Source of the DNA: Pseudomonadota bacterium
GTDB lineage: Bacteria; Pseudomonadota; Gammaproteobacteria; Burkholderiales; Burkholderiaceae_C
Length of the DNA stretch: 64,000 bases
Assembly: GCA_020161065.1 (NCBI GenBank)
Contig: JAIUPH010000040.1
Location: 61,961 to 125,960, forward strand
Direction of reading: 5' to 3'
Shown: piece by piece, positions 52,253-61,458 of the stretch
How positions within the stretch are numbered: the stretch's first letter is position 1
Layout: each line of letters opens with the position of its first letter
Translations under genes and position numbers: made by a program
Notes under the pieces: generated by a model
Seen by the model: the letters and a program-made list of their open reading frames with translations, nothing else
What the model was told of the DNA's origin: nothing
The model's database searches: none

Positions 52253-54049
52253 TCAGAACTGTTCTTCGGCGAGCGCCATCGTGCTGGCGCCGGCGTGCAT
52301 GGTCGCCTCGGCGAGCCCGCGCGCCCGCGACAGGTCCTGGTCGGCGAAGAAGCGCGCCGTGGCGACCTTGGCGCGGTAGAACGCCGCATCACCGTCGCCG
52401 GCCGCAAGCTTGCGCTGCGCCGCCAGCGCGGCGCGCCCCATCTGCCAGCCGCCGCACACCACGCCGCACAGGTGCAGGAACGGCACCGCGCCAGCCAGTA
52501 CCGCGTTGAGGTCCTGCATGCCGGTTGCCAGAATCCAGCGCACGCTGTCGGCCAGGCTCTTCGAACCCTCGCGCAGGCGTGCGCCGATCGCGTGAAGCTG
52601 AGCATCGTCGCCGGCCTCGAGCTGCTCGCACACGGCGTCGATCTGCGACAGCAGCGCCTGCATCGAGCGCCCGCCGTCGCGCAGCACCTTGCGCCCGATC
52701 AGGTCGTTGGCCTGGATGCCCGTGGTGCCCTCGTAGATCGTGGTGATGCGCGCGTCGCGCAGGTGCTGCGCCGCGCCGGTCTCCTCGATGAAACCCATGC
52801 CGCCGTGGATCTGGATACCGGTCGAAGCCACCTCGACGCCGGTCTCGGTGCACCAGCCCTTGAGGATCGGGATCAGCAGGTCGACGCCGGCATGCGCTGC
52901 GTTGCGTTCCGCGTCGTCGCTGGCACGGTGCGCCTGGTCGAACATCGCCGCCACCACATAGGCCAGCGCGCGCATCGCTTCGACGCGCGACTTCATGCTC
53001 ATCAGCATGCGCCGCACGTCGGGGTGGCGGATGATCGGCACGCTCGGGCCCTTGGGCGCCGTGGCGTCCTTGCCCTGGACGCGATCCTTGGCATGGGCCA
53101 GGGCCTGCTGGTAGGCGAGCTCGGCCACGCCCAGCCCCTGCACGCCGACGCCGAAGCGCGCCTCGTTCATCATGATGAACATATATTCGAGACCGCGGTT
53201 CTCCTCGCCGATCAGGTAGCCGATCGCGCCCGGGCCGTCGCCGAACGCGAGCACCGCGGTCGGGCTGGCGTGGATGCCCATCTTGTGTTCGATCGACACG
53301 CAGCGCACGTCGTTGCGCTCGCCGAGCGAGCCGTCGTCGTTGACGAGGAACTTGGGCACCAGGAACAGCGAGATGCCCTTGACGCCCTCCGGCGCCGTGG
53401 GCGTGCGCGCGAGCACCAGGTGGACGATGTTGTCGGTGAGGTCGTGCTCGCCGAAGCTGATGAAGATCTTCTGGCCCTGGATCCGGTAGTGATCGCCCTC
53501 GGGCGTGGCCTTGCTGCGGATGAGCCCGAGGTCGGAACCGGCCTGCGGCTCGGTCAGGTTCATCGTGCCGGTCCACTCACCCGAGACCATCTTGTGCAGG
53601 TAGCGCTGCTTCTGCGCGTCGCTGCCGCGCAGGAAGACCGCCTCGATCGCGCCCTGGGTCAGAAGCGGCGCCATCGAGAACGCCATGTTCGACGCGTTCC
53701 ACATCTCCATCACCGCGGTGTCGACCAGCTTGGGCAGCCCCTGGCCGCCGAAGGCGGGGTCGAAGCGCAGGCCGTTCCAGCCCGACTCGACGAACTTGGC
53801 ATAGGCCTCGACGAAGCCCTTGGGCGTGGTGACGCGGCCGTCGTCGTGGCGCTTCAGGCCCTGCTGGTCTCCGACCTTGTTCAGCGGCCCCCAGACCTCG
53901 CCGGAGAAGGTGGCGGCGCCTTCGAGCACCGCATCGACGAGTTCGGTGCTCACGTCGCCGTAGCCGGGCAGCCGGGCAATCGCGTCGAGGCCCGCCAGTT
54001 CGTGCAGCACGAACTGCATGTCCTTCATCGGGGCGGTGTAGGTGCTCAT
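52253..54049 (-). CDS. Acyl-CoA dehydrogenase (long form with C-terminal domain)
   Basis: A 598-residue dehydrogenase of the roughly 600-residue group with an extra C-terminal helical domain. MNLTEPQAGSDLGLIRS in the middle domain binds FAD and substrate, and IQIHGGMGFIEETGAAQHLRDARI is the C-terminal motif. It likely oxidises medium- or long-chain acyl-CoA and gives electrons to the ETF encoded next. Start at 54049; a short N-terminal segment of the type YTAPMKDMQFVL is typical of this group. Confidence 0.92.
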   Translation of the reverse strand: MSTYTAPMKDMQFVLHELAGLDAIARLPGYGDVSTELVDAVLEGAATFSGEVWGPLNKVGDQQGLKRHDDGRVTTPKGFVEAYAKFVESGWNGLRFDPAFGGQGLPKLVDTAVMEMWNASNMAFSMAPLLTQGAIEAVFLRGSDAQKQRYLHKMVSGEWTGTMNLTEPQAGSDLGLIRSKATPEGDHYRIQGQKIFISFGEHDLTDNIVHLVLARTPTAPEGVKGISLFLVPKFLVNDDGSLGERNDVRCVSIEHKMGIHASPTAVLAFGDGPGAIGYLIGEENRGLEYMFIMMNEARFGVGVQGLGVAELAYQQALAHAKDRVQGKDATAPKGPSVPIIRHPDVRRMLMSMKSRVEAMRALAYVVAAMFDQAHRASDDAERNAAHAGVDLLIPILKGWCTETGVEVASTGIQIHGGMGFIEETGAAQHLRDARITTIYEGTTGIQANDLIGRKVLRDGGRSMQALLSQIDAVCEQLEAGDDAQLHAIGARLREGSKSLADSVRWILATGMQDLNAVLAGAVPFLHLCGVVCGGWQMGRAALAAQRKLAAGDGDAAFYRAKVATARFFADQDLSRARGLAEATMHAGASTMALAEEQF

Positions 54050-54108
54050 GATGGGTGTCTCCGTGCGTGTTGTGTACGTGTCGCGTGCGTGGGCCGGGTG
54101 CGCTGGCT

Positions 54109-56064
54109 TCAGCGCTCCATCACGTAGGTCCCAGGTGCTGGCGCCAGGGGCCGGTACTTGCGCGATCCGAGCTTCGCGGGCGCGGGCTTCAGCTCGCCGG
54201 ACTTGCCCTTGATCCACTCGCGCCAGTGCGGCCACCAGCTGCCTTCCTGCTTGCTCGGCTGGGCACCCTCGGCCCAGGCCATCGGGTCGTCCGTAGCGGC
54301 CGGGCCGCTGAAGAAGAAGGCCTTGGGCACGCCCGGCGGGTTGATCATGCTTTGCAGGTGGCCCGCGTTGGCCAGCACGAACGTCGTCTCGGGCCCGAAC
54401 AGCCGCGCCGTGCCGTAACACGCGCGCCAGGGCGTGATGTGGTCGGTGATGCCGGCGATCACGTACGCGCCAAGCTTGACTTGGCCCATGTCGACCGGCA
54501 CGCCGAGCACTTCGAGGGTGCAGGCGTTGATGTACGGGTTCTTCTCGACCATCTCGAGCAGGTCGCAGTGGAACTGGCCGGGCAGCCGGGTCGTGTCGGC
54601 ATTCCAGGCCAGCACGTCATAGGCCGGCGGGCGGTTGCCGAGCAGGTAGTTGTTGACCCAGTAGTTCCAGATCAGGTCGTTCGGGCGCAGCCAGGCGAAC
54701 ATCGACGCCATCTCCGCGCCATCGACGAAGCCCTTGCGCTGCGAGCGCGCCTTGGCGGCACGGATCGTCGCCGGCGAGTTGAACAGGCCCAGCGTCGAAT
54801 CCTCGATCGCCGCCTCGGTGTCGAGCACGCACACCGCCCAGGTGGTGTTGGCGACCTTGGGCTTGCCGGTGGCAGCCAGCCACGCCAGATAGGCCGCCAG
54901 CGTCATGCCGCCCGAGCACGTGCCCCACATGTTGACGTCGGGACTGCCGGTGATCTTGCACGTCGCGTCGACCGCCGCATCGAGGGCACGCACGTAGTCG
55001 TCCAGGCCCCAGTGCCGGTGCTCGACCGTCGGGTTGCGCCAGCTGACGACGAACAGCTGCACGCCCGAGTCGGTCGCCCACTTGACGAGGCTCTTGTCCG
55101 GCGTCAGGTCGATGGCGTAGTACTTGTTGACCTGCGGCGGCGACATCACGAGTGGGCGGGCGTGCACCTGCGGCGTCGTCGGAGCGAACTGCAGCAGCTC
55201 GAACATCTCGTGGCGCAGCACCACCTGGCCGGGCGAGGTGGCGATGGTCTCGCCGACCTTGAACGGCGTGGCGTCGACCATCGAAGGCAGCATGTGGTTG
55301 TGGCGCGCGTCGTGGATCAGGTTCTTCAGCCCCTTGACGAGGTTGTCGCCGCCGGTGTCGACGATCTTGCGCACCGCCGCCGGATTGCCGAGCACCCAGT
55401 TGCTCGGCGCAAGCGCGTCGGTGATCAACGAGGCGAAGAAGTGCGCGCGACCCTTCTCGAGCTTGTTCAATGCCGACTGTTCGATGAAGTGCGACAGCTC
55501 CTTCTGCGTCGCCAGGTACGACTGCATCAGGCGCGCGTACAGGGCGTTGCTCTTCCACGCCGGATCGGCGAAGCGCCGGTCCTTGGGGTCGGGCACCAGC
55601 TCGGACTTCCCCTTCGCGACCTGGCCCAGCTCCTTCACGTAGCGGCCCAGGTGCGTGCTGGCCCGCCGCGGCGTACTGGTGACGGCCTTGAGCAGCGAGC
55701 CGGCCGCGCTTGCGACGTCGCGCTTGTTCAAGCCGATCAGCGGGTTGATCGCGAGCGTGTTGCGGCTGGCCTCGGCGACGAGGCCACCAAGATCGCTGGC
55801 CGTGCCGAGCGCAGACAGGCCGGCCTTGCTCGCGCTGCCGGACAGCTTGGCGGCGGTATCCGCGGCGCTGCGCGCCTTCTTCGCGACGCGCGTGGCGGCA
55901 GCGGTGGCGGTGTTGGCGGTCTTGCCGACAACGCGCCTGGCGCCCGCCGCGGCCGTGGTGCGGACGGCAGCGGTGGTGGCGGCAGCCGTCTTGCCGGCGG
56001 CACGCTTGGCGCCTGCCGCGGCGGTGGTGCGGGCGCGGCCCGCGGAGGCGGTGTTGGTGGCCAT
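54109..56064 (-). CDS. phaC: PHA synthase, class II-like
   Basis: A 651-residue polymerase. The nucleophile is Cys383 in GTCSGG, with Asp541 (GITDHITPW) and His569 (NAGHLQSMINPPG). The segments PLIGLNKRD, KSNALYARLMQSYLA, SWRNPTVEHRHWGLDDYVRA and NPPGVPKA match the Pseudomonas class II (medium-chain) enzymes better than class I. The first about 85 residues are an Ala/Thr/Lys-rich extension, about 70 longer than Pseudomonas PhaC1, resembling a histone-like or phasin-like tail. The gene lies between a MaoC-type hydratase and an acyl-CoA dehydrogenase. Confidence 0.9.
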   Translation of the reverse strand: MATNTASAGRARTTAAAGAKRAAGKTAAATTAAVRTTAAAGARRVVGKTANTATAAATRVAKKARSAADTAAKLSGSASKAGLSALGTASDLGGLVAEASRNTLAINPLIGLNKRDVASAAGSLLKAVTSTPRRASTHLGRYVKELGQVAKGKSELVPDPKDRRFADPAWKSNALYARLMQSYLATQKELSHFIEQSALNKLEKGRAHFFASLITDALAPSNWVLGNPAAVRKIVDTGGDNLVKGLKNLIHDARHNHMLPSMVDATPFKVGETIATSPGQVVLRHEMFELLQFAPTTPQVHARPLVMSPPQVNKYYAIDLTPDKSLVKWATDSGVQLFVVSWRNPTVEHRHWGLDDYVRALDAAVDATCKITGSPDVNMWGTCSGGMTLAAYLAWLAATGKPKVANTTWAVCVLDTEAAIEDSTLGLFNSPATIRAAKARSQRKGFVDGAEMASMFAWLRPNDLIWNYWVNNYLLGNRPPAYDVLAWNADTTRLPGQFHCDLLEMVEKNPYINACTLEVLGVPVDMGQVKLGAYVIAGITDHITPWRACYGTARLFGPETTFVLANAGHLQSMINPPGVPKAFFFSGPAATDDPMAWAEGAQPSKQEGSWWPHWREWIKGKSGELKPAPAKLGSRKYRPLAPAPGTYVMER

Positions 56065-56084
56065 GGTGGGTCGTCCTTCGCCGC

Positions 56085-56549
56085 TCAGCCGAACACCATC
56101 GCGAGCGTGGTGGCCACCAGCGCCGGCTTGTCGCCGCCCTCGATCTCGACCGTGTTCTCGAGCGAAAGCAGCCAGCGGCCGCCGCCCTTGTCCTCGGCGG
56201 CGGCGAGCTTGATGCGGTTGCGCACCCGCTTGCCCGCCAGCACCGGCGCTGGGAATCGCACCTTGTCGAGGCCGTAGTTGAGGATCTGCTTGGCGCGCAC
56301 GCGCGGCACGAGAATCTCCATGCCGGTGGGCGCCAGCAGCGCGAGCACCAGGTAGCCGTGCGCGATCGTGCCGCCGGCCGGACTCTCCTTGGCCGCGCGT
56401 TCGACATCAACGTGGATCCATTGACGGTCTTCGGTGCAGTGCGCGAATTCGTCGATGCGCTGCTGGCCGACTTCGATCCACGATGAAACGCCGATCTCTT
56501 GGCCGGCCTTGTCCGCCAGCTCGGCGGGGCCCATGGGTGCAGTGCTCAT
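56085..56549 (-). CDS. PhaJ-like (R)-specific enoyl-CoA hydratase
   Basis: A 154-residue single-domain MaoC protein. The active-site stretch is TEDRQWIHVDVERAA, and GGTIAHGYLVLALL follows. It would turn 2-enoyl-CoA from beta-oxidation into (R)-3-hydroxyacyl-CoA, the monomer for PhaC, which is encoded 21 bases downstream. That pairing supports the PhaJ role, though the sequence alone only says MaoC family. Confidence 0.8.
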   Translation of the reverse strand: MSTAPMGPAELADKAGQEIGVSSWIEVGQQRIDEFAHCTEDRQWIHVDVERAAKESPAGGTIAHGYLVLALLAPTGMEILVPRVRAKQILNYGLDKVRFPAPVLAGKRVRNRIKLAAAEDKGGGRWLLSLENTVEIEGGDKPALVATTLAMVFG

Positions 56550-56576
56550 GTTGAGTCTCCTGGTTCGAAGAGGTGT

Positions 56577-57485
56577 TCAGGCTTCGTCGAGGAATTCATT
56601 GATGGCGCGTACCGACTCCTCTTGGCGCGTCATCAAGAAAAGGTGGCCGCAGTCGAACAGCTTGAGTTCGCTGTTCGGAATGAGTGATCGCATCAGCCGG
56701 GCATTGAAGGTGTGGATCAGCGGGTCGTCACGGCCGGCCATCACCAGCGTGCGCTGCTTCAGGCGGCACAACCAATGCACGCTGGTCCAACCCGTCGCGG
56801 CGCCGATCTGCAGGTAATAGCCCCAGCGCGACTGCCACTTGACGTGCTTCATGAACTCGGCCGCCAGCTCGGGCCGGCGGCGGAAGTCGCCGCCGTAGAT
56901 GTCGCCGCTGACCTGGGTTGCGTAGGCCTTGCTCATGTAGCGCCGTGGCGTGACCATGCGCGCGATCGCCTTCGGATGCCCCGGCAGCATGAACATGCCC
57001 GAGGTCGTCGCGCACAGGATCAGCCGCCGGCAGCGCTCGCCTGCCGTGCGTGCGAATTCCTGCGCCGCCACGCCGCCCCATGAGACACCGAGCACGTCCG
57101 CCTGCGCGTGCCCGAAGTGATCGAGCACGCCGAGCGCCCAGCGCGCCAGCGTGCGCAGCCGGTAGGGCCGGCGCGGCATCGGCGAATGACCGACGCCCGG
57201 GACATCGAACACGATGACCTCGCGCGCGGGCATCGCGCGTGCAAGCGGCTCGAGCAGTTCGATGCTGCCGCCGATGCCGTTGAACATCAGCAACGGCGTT
57301 GCGCCGCGCCGCGAACCCGCCTGGCGCCCGACGCGCAGCAGCTGGGCGCCCACCCGCAGCATCTGGATCTCGAGCGCATGTCCGCCGGCCTCAGCGGTGT
57401 GGGCGACGGCTTCGCTGCGGCCCACCGGCGATTCGGGCGAGCCTGCACGCGGCGCGGGGACGGCGCCCATGGCAACGTCGGTCAC
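56577..57485 (-). CDS. phaZ: Intracellular PHA depolymerase, PhaZ type
   Basis: A 302-residue alpha/beta hydrolase. LLMFNGIGGSIELLEPLA is the family N-terminus, the nucleophile elbow is GVSWGG, and CGHLFLMTRQEES carries the His. It resembles the medium-chain PHA depolymerase of Pseudomonas. The start is the GTG at 57485; an ATG at 57470 is also possible. It starts 7 bases after fadD. It would mobilise stored polymer. Confidence 0.83.
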   Translation of the reverse strand: MTDVAMGAVPAPRAGSPESPVGRSEAVAHTAEAGGHALEIQMLRVGAQLLRVGRQAGSRRGATPLLMFNGIGGSIELLEPLARAMPAREVIVFDVPGVGHSPMPRRPYRLRTLARWALGVLDHFGHAQADVLGVSWGGVAAQEFARTAGERCRRLILCATTSGMFMLPGHPKAIARMVTPRRYMSKAYATQVSGDIYGGDFRRRPELAAEFMKHVKWQSRWGYYLQIGAATGWTSVHWLCRLKQRTLVMAGRDDPLIHTFNARLMRSLIPNSELKLFDCGHLFLMTRQEESVRAINEFLDEA

Positions 57486-57492
57486 GTGCGCC

Positions 57493-59124
57493 TCAATCGA
57501 CGTTGCGCAGCTCGCGCCGGAGAATCTTGCCGACGTTGGATTTCGGCAGCGCGTCGACGAAGCGCACGACGCTCGGCACCTTGTAGCCGGTCATGCCGGC
57601 ACGGCAATGCGCGATCACCTCGGCCTCCGTCACGCCGGCGCCCGGCAGGCGGACGACGAACAGCTTGACGGCCTCGCCGGTTTTCGCATGCGGCACGCCG
57701 ATGCACGCCGCCTCGGCCACGCCGGGGCAGTTGGCGACCACGGCCTCGACCTCGTTCGGATAGACGTTGAAGCCCGAGACGATGATCATGTCCTTCTTGC
57801 GGTCAACGATCTTCAGGAAGCCCTTGTCGTCGAAGACGCCGATGTCGCCGGTGCGGAAGTAGCCGTCGCTTGTGAACGCCGTGGCGTTCGCGTCGGGCTT
57901 CTCCCAGTAGCCGCGCATCACCTGCGGCCCCTTGACGCAGATCTCTCCCGGCTGCCCCAGCCCCACTTCGAGGTCCTTGTCGTCGAGCAGCTTGACGTCG
58001 GTCGACGGCATCGGCAGGCCGGTCGTGCCGGTGAACTCGGTGATGTAGGCCGGGTTGAACGACACCACCGGCGAGGTTTCCGACAGGCCGTAGCCCTCGC
58101 GAATGAAGTGGCCCGTGATGGCCTTCCAGCGGTCGGACACCGCCCCGACCACGGCAGCGCCGCCGCCGATCGCGATCTTCAGGCGCGTCCAGTCCACTTC
58201 GCCGAGCTTCGGGTGCTGCACGAGCCCGCCGTACAGCGTGTTGACGCCCATGAAGACCGTCGGCCTGGCCTGCGCCAACACCCCGACAAAGCCGTCCATG
58301 TCGCGCGGGTTGGCGACGAGCCAGTTCTCGGCGCCCACCGACAGATAGCTGAGCGACACCATCAGCGCGAAGATGTGGTACAGCGGGATCGCCGTCACCA
58401 ACACCTCCTCGCCCTCTTTCACCGCCACCGGCATGAAGGCCTTGAACTGCTCGGTGTTGGCGACGAGATTTCGGTGCGACAGCGCGGCCCCCTTTGACAG
58501 CCCGGTGGTGCCGCCGGTGTATTGCAGGAACAGCAGGTCGTCGCCGGTCAGCGCCACCGGCCGCAGCGGCAGCCCGCCGCCCTGGGCCAGCGCCTCGGCG
58601 AAGGAGACCGACTCGCCGAGCCGTGCATCGACCGGCGGGCTCGGCAGCGTGGCGCCGCTGGCGTCGCCGGCGCCGACCGTGATGACGGCCTTCAGGCCGG
58701 TGTTGGCGCGCACCTCGGCCAGCGTCGGCGTCGAGCCGTTGAAGACGACGATCGTCTCGACGCCGGCATCGTTGAGCTGGTGCTCCAGTTCGCGCGGCGT
58801 GTACAGCGGATTCACGTTCACCTGCACCGCGCCGGCGCGCATGATGCCCAGCAGCGTGACCGGGAACGCCAGCAGGTTCGGCATCATCACCGCGACGCGG
58901 TCGCCCTGGCGTACGCCCAGCTTGGTCTGCAGGTAGGACGCGAACGAGCGCGACAGCCGGTCGACGTCGGCGTAGTTCAAGGTCTGGCCGAACGCCTTGA
59001 ACGCGGGACGCGAGGCGTGGCGCTTGAGCGCGGCGTCCAACAGATCGACCATTGACGCGTAGCGATCGGCATCGATCTCGGCGGGGATGTCGGCGTACGA
59101 CTGGGTCCAGTGGCGAGTGCCCAT
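57493..59124 (-). CDS. fadD: Long-chain fatty acid-CoA ligase
   Basis: A 543-residue adenylate-forming enzyme. The P-loop is YTGGTTGLSKGAALSHRNL, with GYGLSETSPVV, DGYFRTGDIG and the C-terminal PKSNVGKILRREL. Length and motifs match FadD. The ATG at 59124 has GGAG upstream. It is the first gene of the fifteen-gene minus-strand PHA/fatty-acid series and provides its acyl-CoA; the pyrophosphate it releases is handled by ppa downstream. Confidence 0.93.
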   Translation of the reverse strand: MGTRHWTQSYADIPAEIDADRYASMVDLLDAALKRHASRPAFKAFGQTLNYADVDRLSRSFASYLQTKLGVRQGDRVAVMMPNLLAFPVTLLGIMRAGAVQVNVNPLYTPRELEHQLNDAGVETIVVFNGSTPTLAEVRANTGLKAVITVGAGDASGATLPSPPVDARLGESVSFAEALAQGGGLPLRPVALTGDDLLFLQYTGGTTGLSKGAALSHRNLVANTEQFKAFMPVAVKEGEEVLVTAIPLYHIFALMVSLSYLSVGAENWLVANPRDMDGFVGVLAQARPTVFMGVNTLYGGLVQHPKLGEVDWTRLKIAIGGGAAVVGAVSDRWKAITGHFIREGYGLSETSPVVSFNPAYITEFTGTTGLPMPSTDVKLLDDKDLEVGLGQPGEICVKGPQVMRGYWEKPDANATAFTSDGYFRTGDIGVFDDKGFLKIVDRKKDMIIVSGFNVYPNEVEAVVANCPGVAEAACIGVPHAKTGEAVKLFVVRLPGAGVTEAEVIAHCRAGMTGYKVPSVVRFVDALPKSNVGKILRRELRNVD

Positions 59125-59264
59125 GCATGTCTCCTGCTTGTGTTGACACCGCGCTCTGCGAGGTGGCTTGCTGGAGCAGGACTGTCGGGTCTGAACGCTT
59201 CGGCGTAAATGTCGGGCGAGGACAGGATGCGCATCGCCGAGGACAGTGGCTAAGGAGTTTCCCT

Positions 59265-59440
59265 GGGTTCTCCGTGTGGAGATTGCCGAAGGCGACAGTG
59301 CGATTCCAGGACACGTCATGAGTACGACACCGAGACCGAACACGGCGCTTGCGCCGCGCGAAAAGCGGTACGCGCCGTTCAAGGTGCATGCGCCTCTCCG
59401 ACTACGGCATGTTCGGCTATGCGTTGGCGTGCGCCGAGTC
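59265..59440 (+). pseudogene. Deleted duplicate of the araC-type gene start
   Basis: This stretch repeats 61406-61769 (the 53 bases before, and the start of, the intact AraC-type gene) almost base for base. The shared protein start is STTPRPNTALA. About 188 bases between the coding parts have been lost, which shifts the frame, so the copy is dead. Its ATG (59318) is in frame with the alpha/beta hydrolase behind it, which could give a longer hybrid start. Confidence 0.85.
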
Positions 59441-59491
59441 TTGCCGTTTTCCCTGGGTCGTGCAGCACCACAGCGAACCGAGAATGAAACG

Positions 59492-60367
59492 ATGACCACC
59501 TCCACTTCCTCCTTCCTCTCCGACGCCGACGGCACCCGCGTGGTGACCTACACCTGGTCCGACGTGGACGACCAGCCCGCCGGCGTGGTGCAGATCGCCC
59601 ACGGGCTGGCCGAACACGGAGAGCGCTACGACCGCTTTGCCCACGCGCTGAACACCGCCGGCTTCGTGGTCCACGCGGCCGACCACCGCGGGCACGGACG
59701 CACCGCCAACGGACGGCTGGGCGACTTCGGCGCCGCCGGGTTCGGCGGCCTGATCGCCGATGTGGCCCAGTTCGGCGCCGCGCTTCGCGCGCGGCACGGC
59801 GGCCTGCCGCTGTTCCTCTTCGGGCATTCGATGGGCTCGTTCGCCGCGCAGGCGGCCCTGCTCGACCACGCCGCCCCCTGGGCGGGCGTGGTGCTGTCCG
59901 GCTCGACCGCGCTGGACGCCTTCGCCGCCGCCATGGCCAACGCTCCCGCCGACGCCCCCGCCGGTCTCGAAGCTTTCAACGCGGGCTTCGAGCACCGCAC
60001 GGGCTACGAATGGCTGTCCCGCGACCCCGCCGAGGTGGACGCCTACGTGGCGAACCCCTGGTGCGGCTGGGACGTGCCGGCCGATGTGATTCCCGCCCTG
60101 TTCGAACCCGCATCCCGGGTGGCCGACCCGGTGCGGCTGGCCGGCATCCGCCGTGACCTGCCGGTGCTGATCGCGTCGGGCGACGCCGACCCGCTGGCCG
60201 GCGGCGGCGCGCTGATCCAGTTGCTGGGCCAGCGCTACCACGATGCCGGCCTGGCCGATGTGACGGTGAAGCTGTACCCGGGTGGCCGCCACGAAATCCT
60301 GAACGAGACCAACCGCGACGAGGTCACCGCCGACATCGTGGCCTGGCTGCGCGCGCACGCGGGGTAG
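59492..60367 (+). CDS. Alpha/beta hydrolase, monoacylglycerol-lipase type
   Basis: A 291-residue Hydrolase_4 family protein. HGLAEHGERYDRFAHAL and DHRGHGRTAN are typical of this lysophospholipase/monoglyceride-lipase family. The nucleophile is in FGHSMGSFAAQ, the Asp in SGDADPL and the His in GGRHEILNE. It would hydrolyse acylglycerols or other small esters, a source of fatty acids for the nearby locus. The ATG at 59492 lies just after the truncated araC copy. Confidence 0.9.
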   Translation: MTTSTSSFLSDADGTRVVTYTWSDVDDQPAGVVQIAHGLAEHGERYDRFAHALNTAGFVVHAADHRGHGRTANGRLGDFGAAGFGGLIADVAQFGAALRARHGGLPLFLFGHSMGSFAAQAALLDHAAPWAGVVLSGSTALDAFAAAMANAPADAPAGLEAFNAGFEHRTGYEWLSRDPAEVDAYVANPWCGWDVPADVIPALFEPASRVADPVRLAGIRRDLPVLIASGDADPLAGGGALIQLLGQRYHDAGLADVTVKLYPGGRHEILNETNRDEVTADIVAWLRAHAG

Positions 60368-60379
60368 GCGCCGCGCCGC

Positions 60380-60520
60380 CTCACGGCGCCGGCAACGGAA
60401 GCGCAGGGCCTGCTGCCCCACAGGCGTGATCACCACATCCCGCCTCATCCCGCGCCGCACCCGCTGCTGCGCCAACAGGTGCTGGTGCAACGCGTCGGCC
60501 AGTTCGCCCGCGAGCCTGGC
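60380..60520 (-). pseudogene. C-terminal remnant of an ArsR-like winged-helix regulator
   Basis: One frame reads LAGELADALHQHLLAQQRV and then RRGMRRDVVITPVGQQAL, the sort of end seen in ArsR-type repressors (ligand helix, then VVITPxG). The N-terminal HTH is missing and the frame does not join the neighbouring fragment. Low confidence, by eye only. Confidence 0.35.
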
Positions 60521-60594
60521 CGGCCTCGGCTCCCGCGTCGGGGATTTCGAGGGAGCGTTTGGGAATCCTATGCGCCGGTCTGCGGCGGGCCACT

Positions 60595-61224
60595 CTGGCG
60601 GATGTCGAAGCTATGGCCCTCGCCTGCGCGTCCAGGCCATTGCGCAGCCGCTGGCCCATCGCCTGCATGTGGGTGATGCCGTCCAGCGCCTGCAGCTTGC
60701 GCAAGGTGGCCAGTGCCGAGGCCATGGCCACGGCGCCGCACCAGAACGAGCCGGTGACGAAGATCGACGCCGCGGCCTCGCGCGCGCGCCGCGCCGTGGC
60801 AGGCGCCGCGCGCCAGCAGCAGCTTGCGCTTGCGCGTCGCGGCGCGCGCGGTGGTCACGCCAATCGTCGTCGCGTCGGTGCCGTTCTTCGCGAACAGCGC
60901 CCAGTCGGCATGCGCGACCAAGGCGGTGAAGAACTCGGCCAGGTCCACCAGCACCGGGGCCGGGCCGTTCATCACATCGCCTGCACGTGCCTGGGCGGCG
61001 GCAGCGGCATCCACGTCGGCATCGTGATGGCCCCGCATCACCGGGCCCCAGCTGCACATGAAGTCGATGTACTCGCGGCCTGTCGGTATCCCACAGCCGG
61101 CAGCCATCGGCGTGCGAGAAGAACTGCGGATAGCCGGCCGGCAGGCCCTGCGCGCGCGTGTGGCCCACAGGCCGCCGGGGATGACGCGCGCCGCGCGCTC
61201 GCGCAGCGCGGCGTCGGTGTTCAT
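60595..61224 (-). pseudogene. Class III aminotransferase (GSA-type), broken
   Basis: Starting at the ATG at 61224, the frame reads GGLW, then a frameshift to the frame of the stretch PAGYPQFFSHADGCRLWDT, then back to REYIDFMCSWGPVMRGHHDAD. ADWALFAKNGTDATTIGVTT follows, as in glutamate-1-semialdehyde-type aminotransferases. After GACHGAA the middle, including the PLP Lys region, is missing, and the sequence resumes in another frame with ASIFVTGSFWCGAVAMASAL and LRKLQALDGITHMQAMGQRL. It cannot be active. Its start overlaps the stop of the TRAP fragment as ATGA, so the two were an operon elsewhere. Confidence 0.8.
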
Positions 61225-61394
61225 CTGCCCAGCAAGCCCAGCGACAGGGTCGGGTAGACGATCACGATCACCAGCCAGATCAGCATGATGGTGATGAACG
61301 GGATCACCGACCTGACGATGGTGCCGAAGGCCACCTTGAAGGCCGCAATGGCGACGATCAGGTTCAGGCCCACCGGCGGCGTGAGGTAGCCGAT
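61221..61394 (-). pseudogene. C-terminal fragment of TRAP transporter large permease (DctM)
   Basis: About 57 residues remain, beginning IGYLTPPVGLNLIVAI and ending LSLGLLGR. TPPVGLNL is the conserved C-terminal motif of DctM. The fragment is cut at its 5' side near 61395, right where the duplicated araC leader begins, so that point is a rearrangement joint. Confidence 0.8.
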
Positions 61395-61458
61395 TGAACC
61401 GCCCCGGGTTCTCCGTGTGGAGAATGCGGAAGGCGACAGTGCGACTTAAGGACACGTC

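Noticed and set aside
52037-56277. Long plus-strand frames opposite the ETF/PHA genes
   Set aside because: They are His/Arg/Gly-rich shadows. The minus-strand frames encode well-known enzymes over the same bases.
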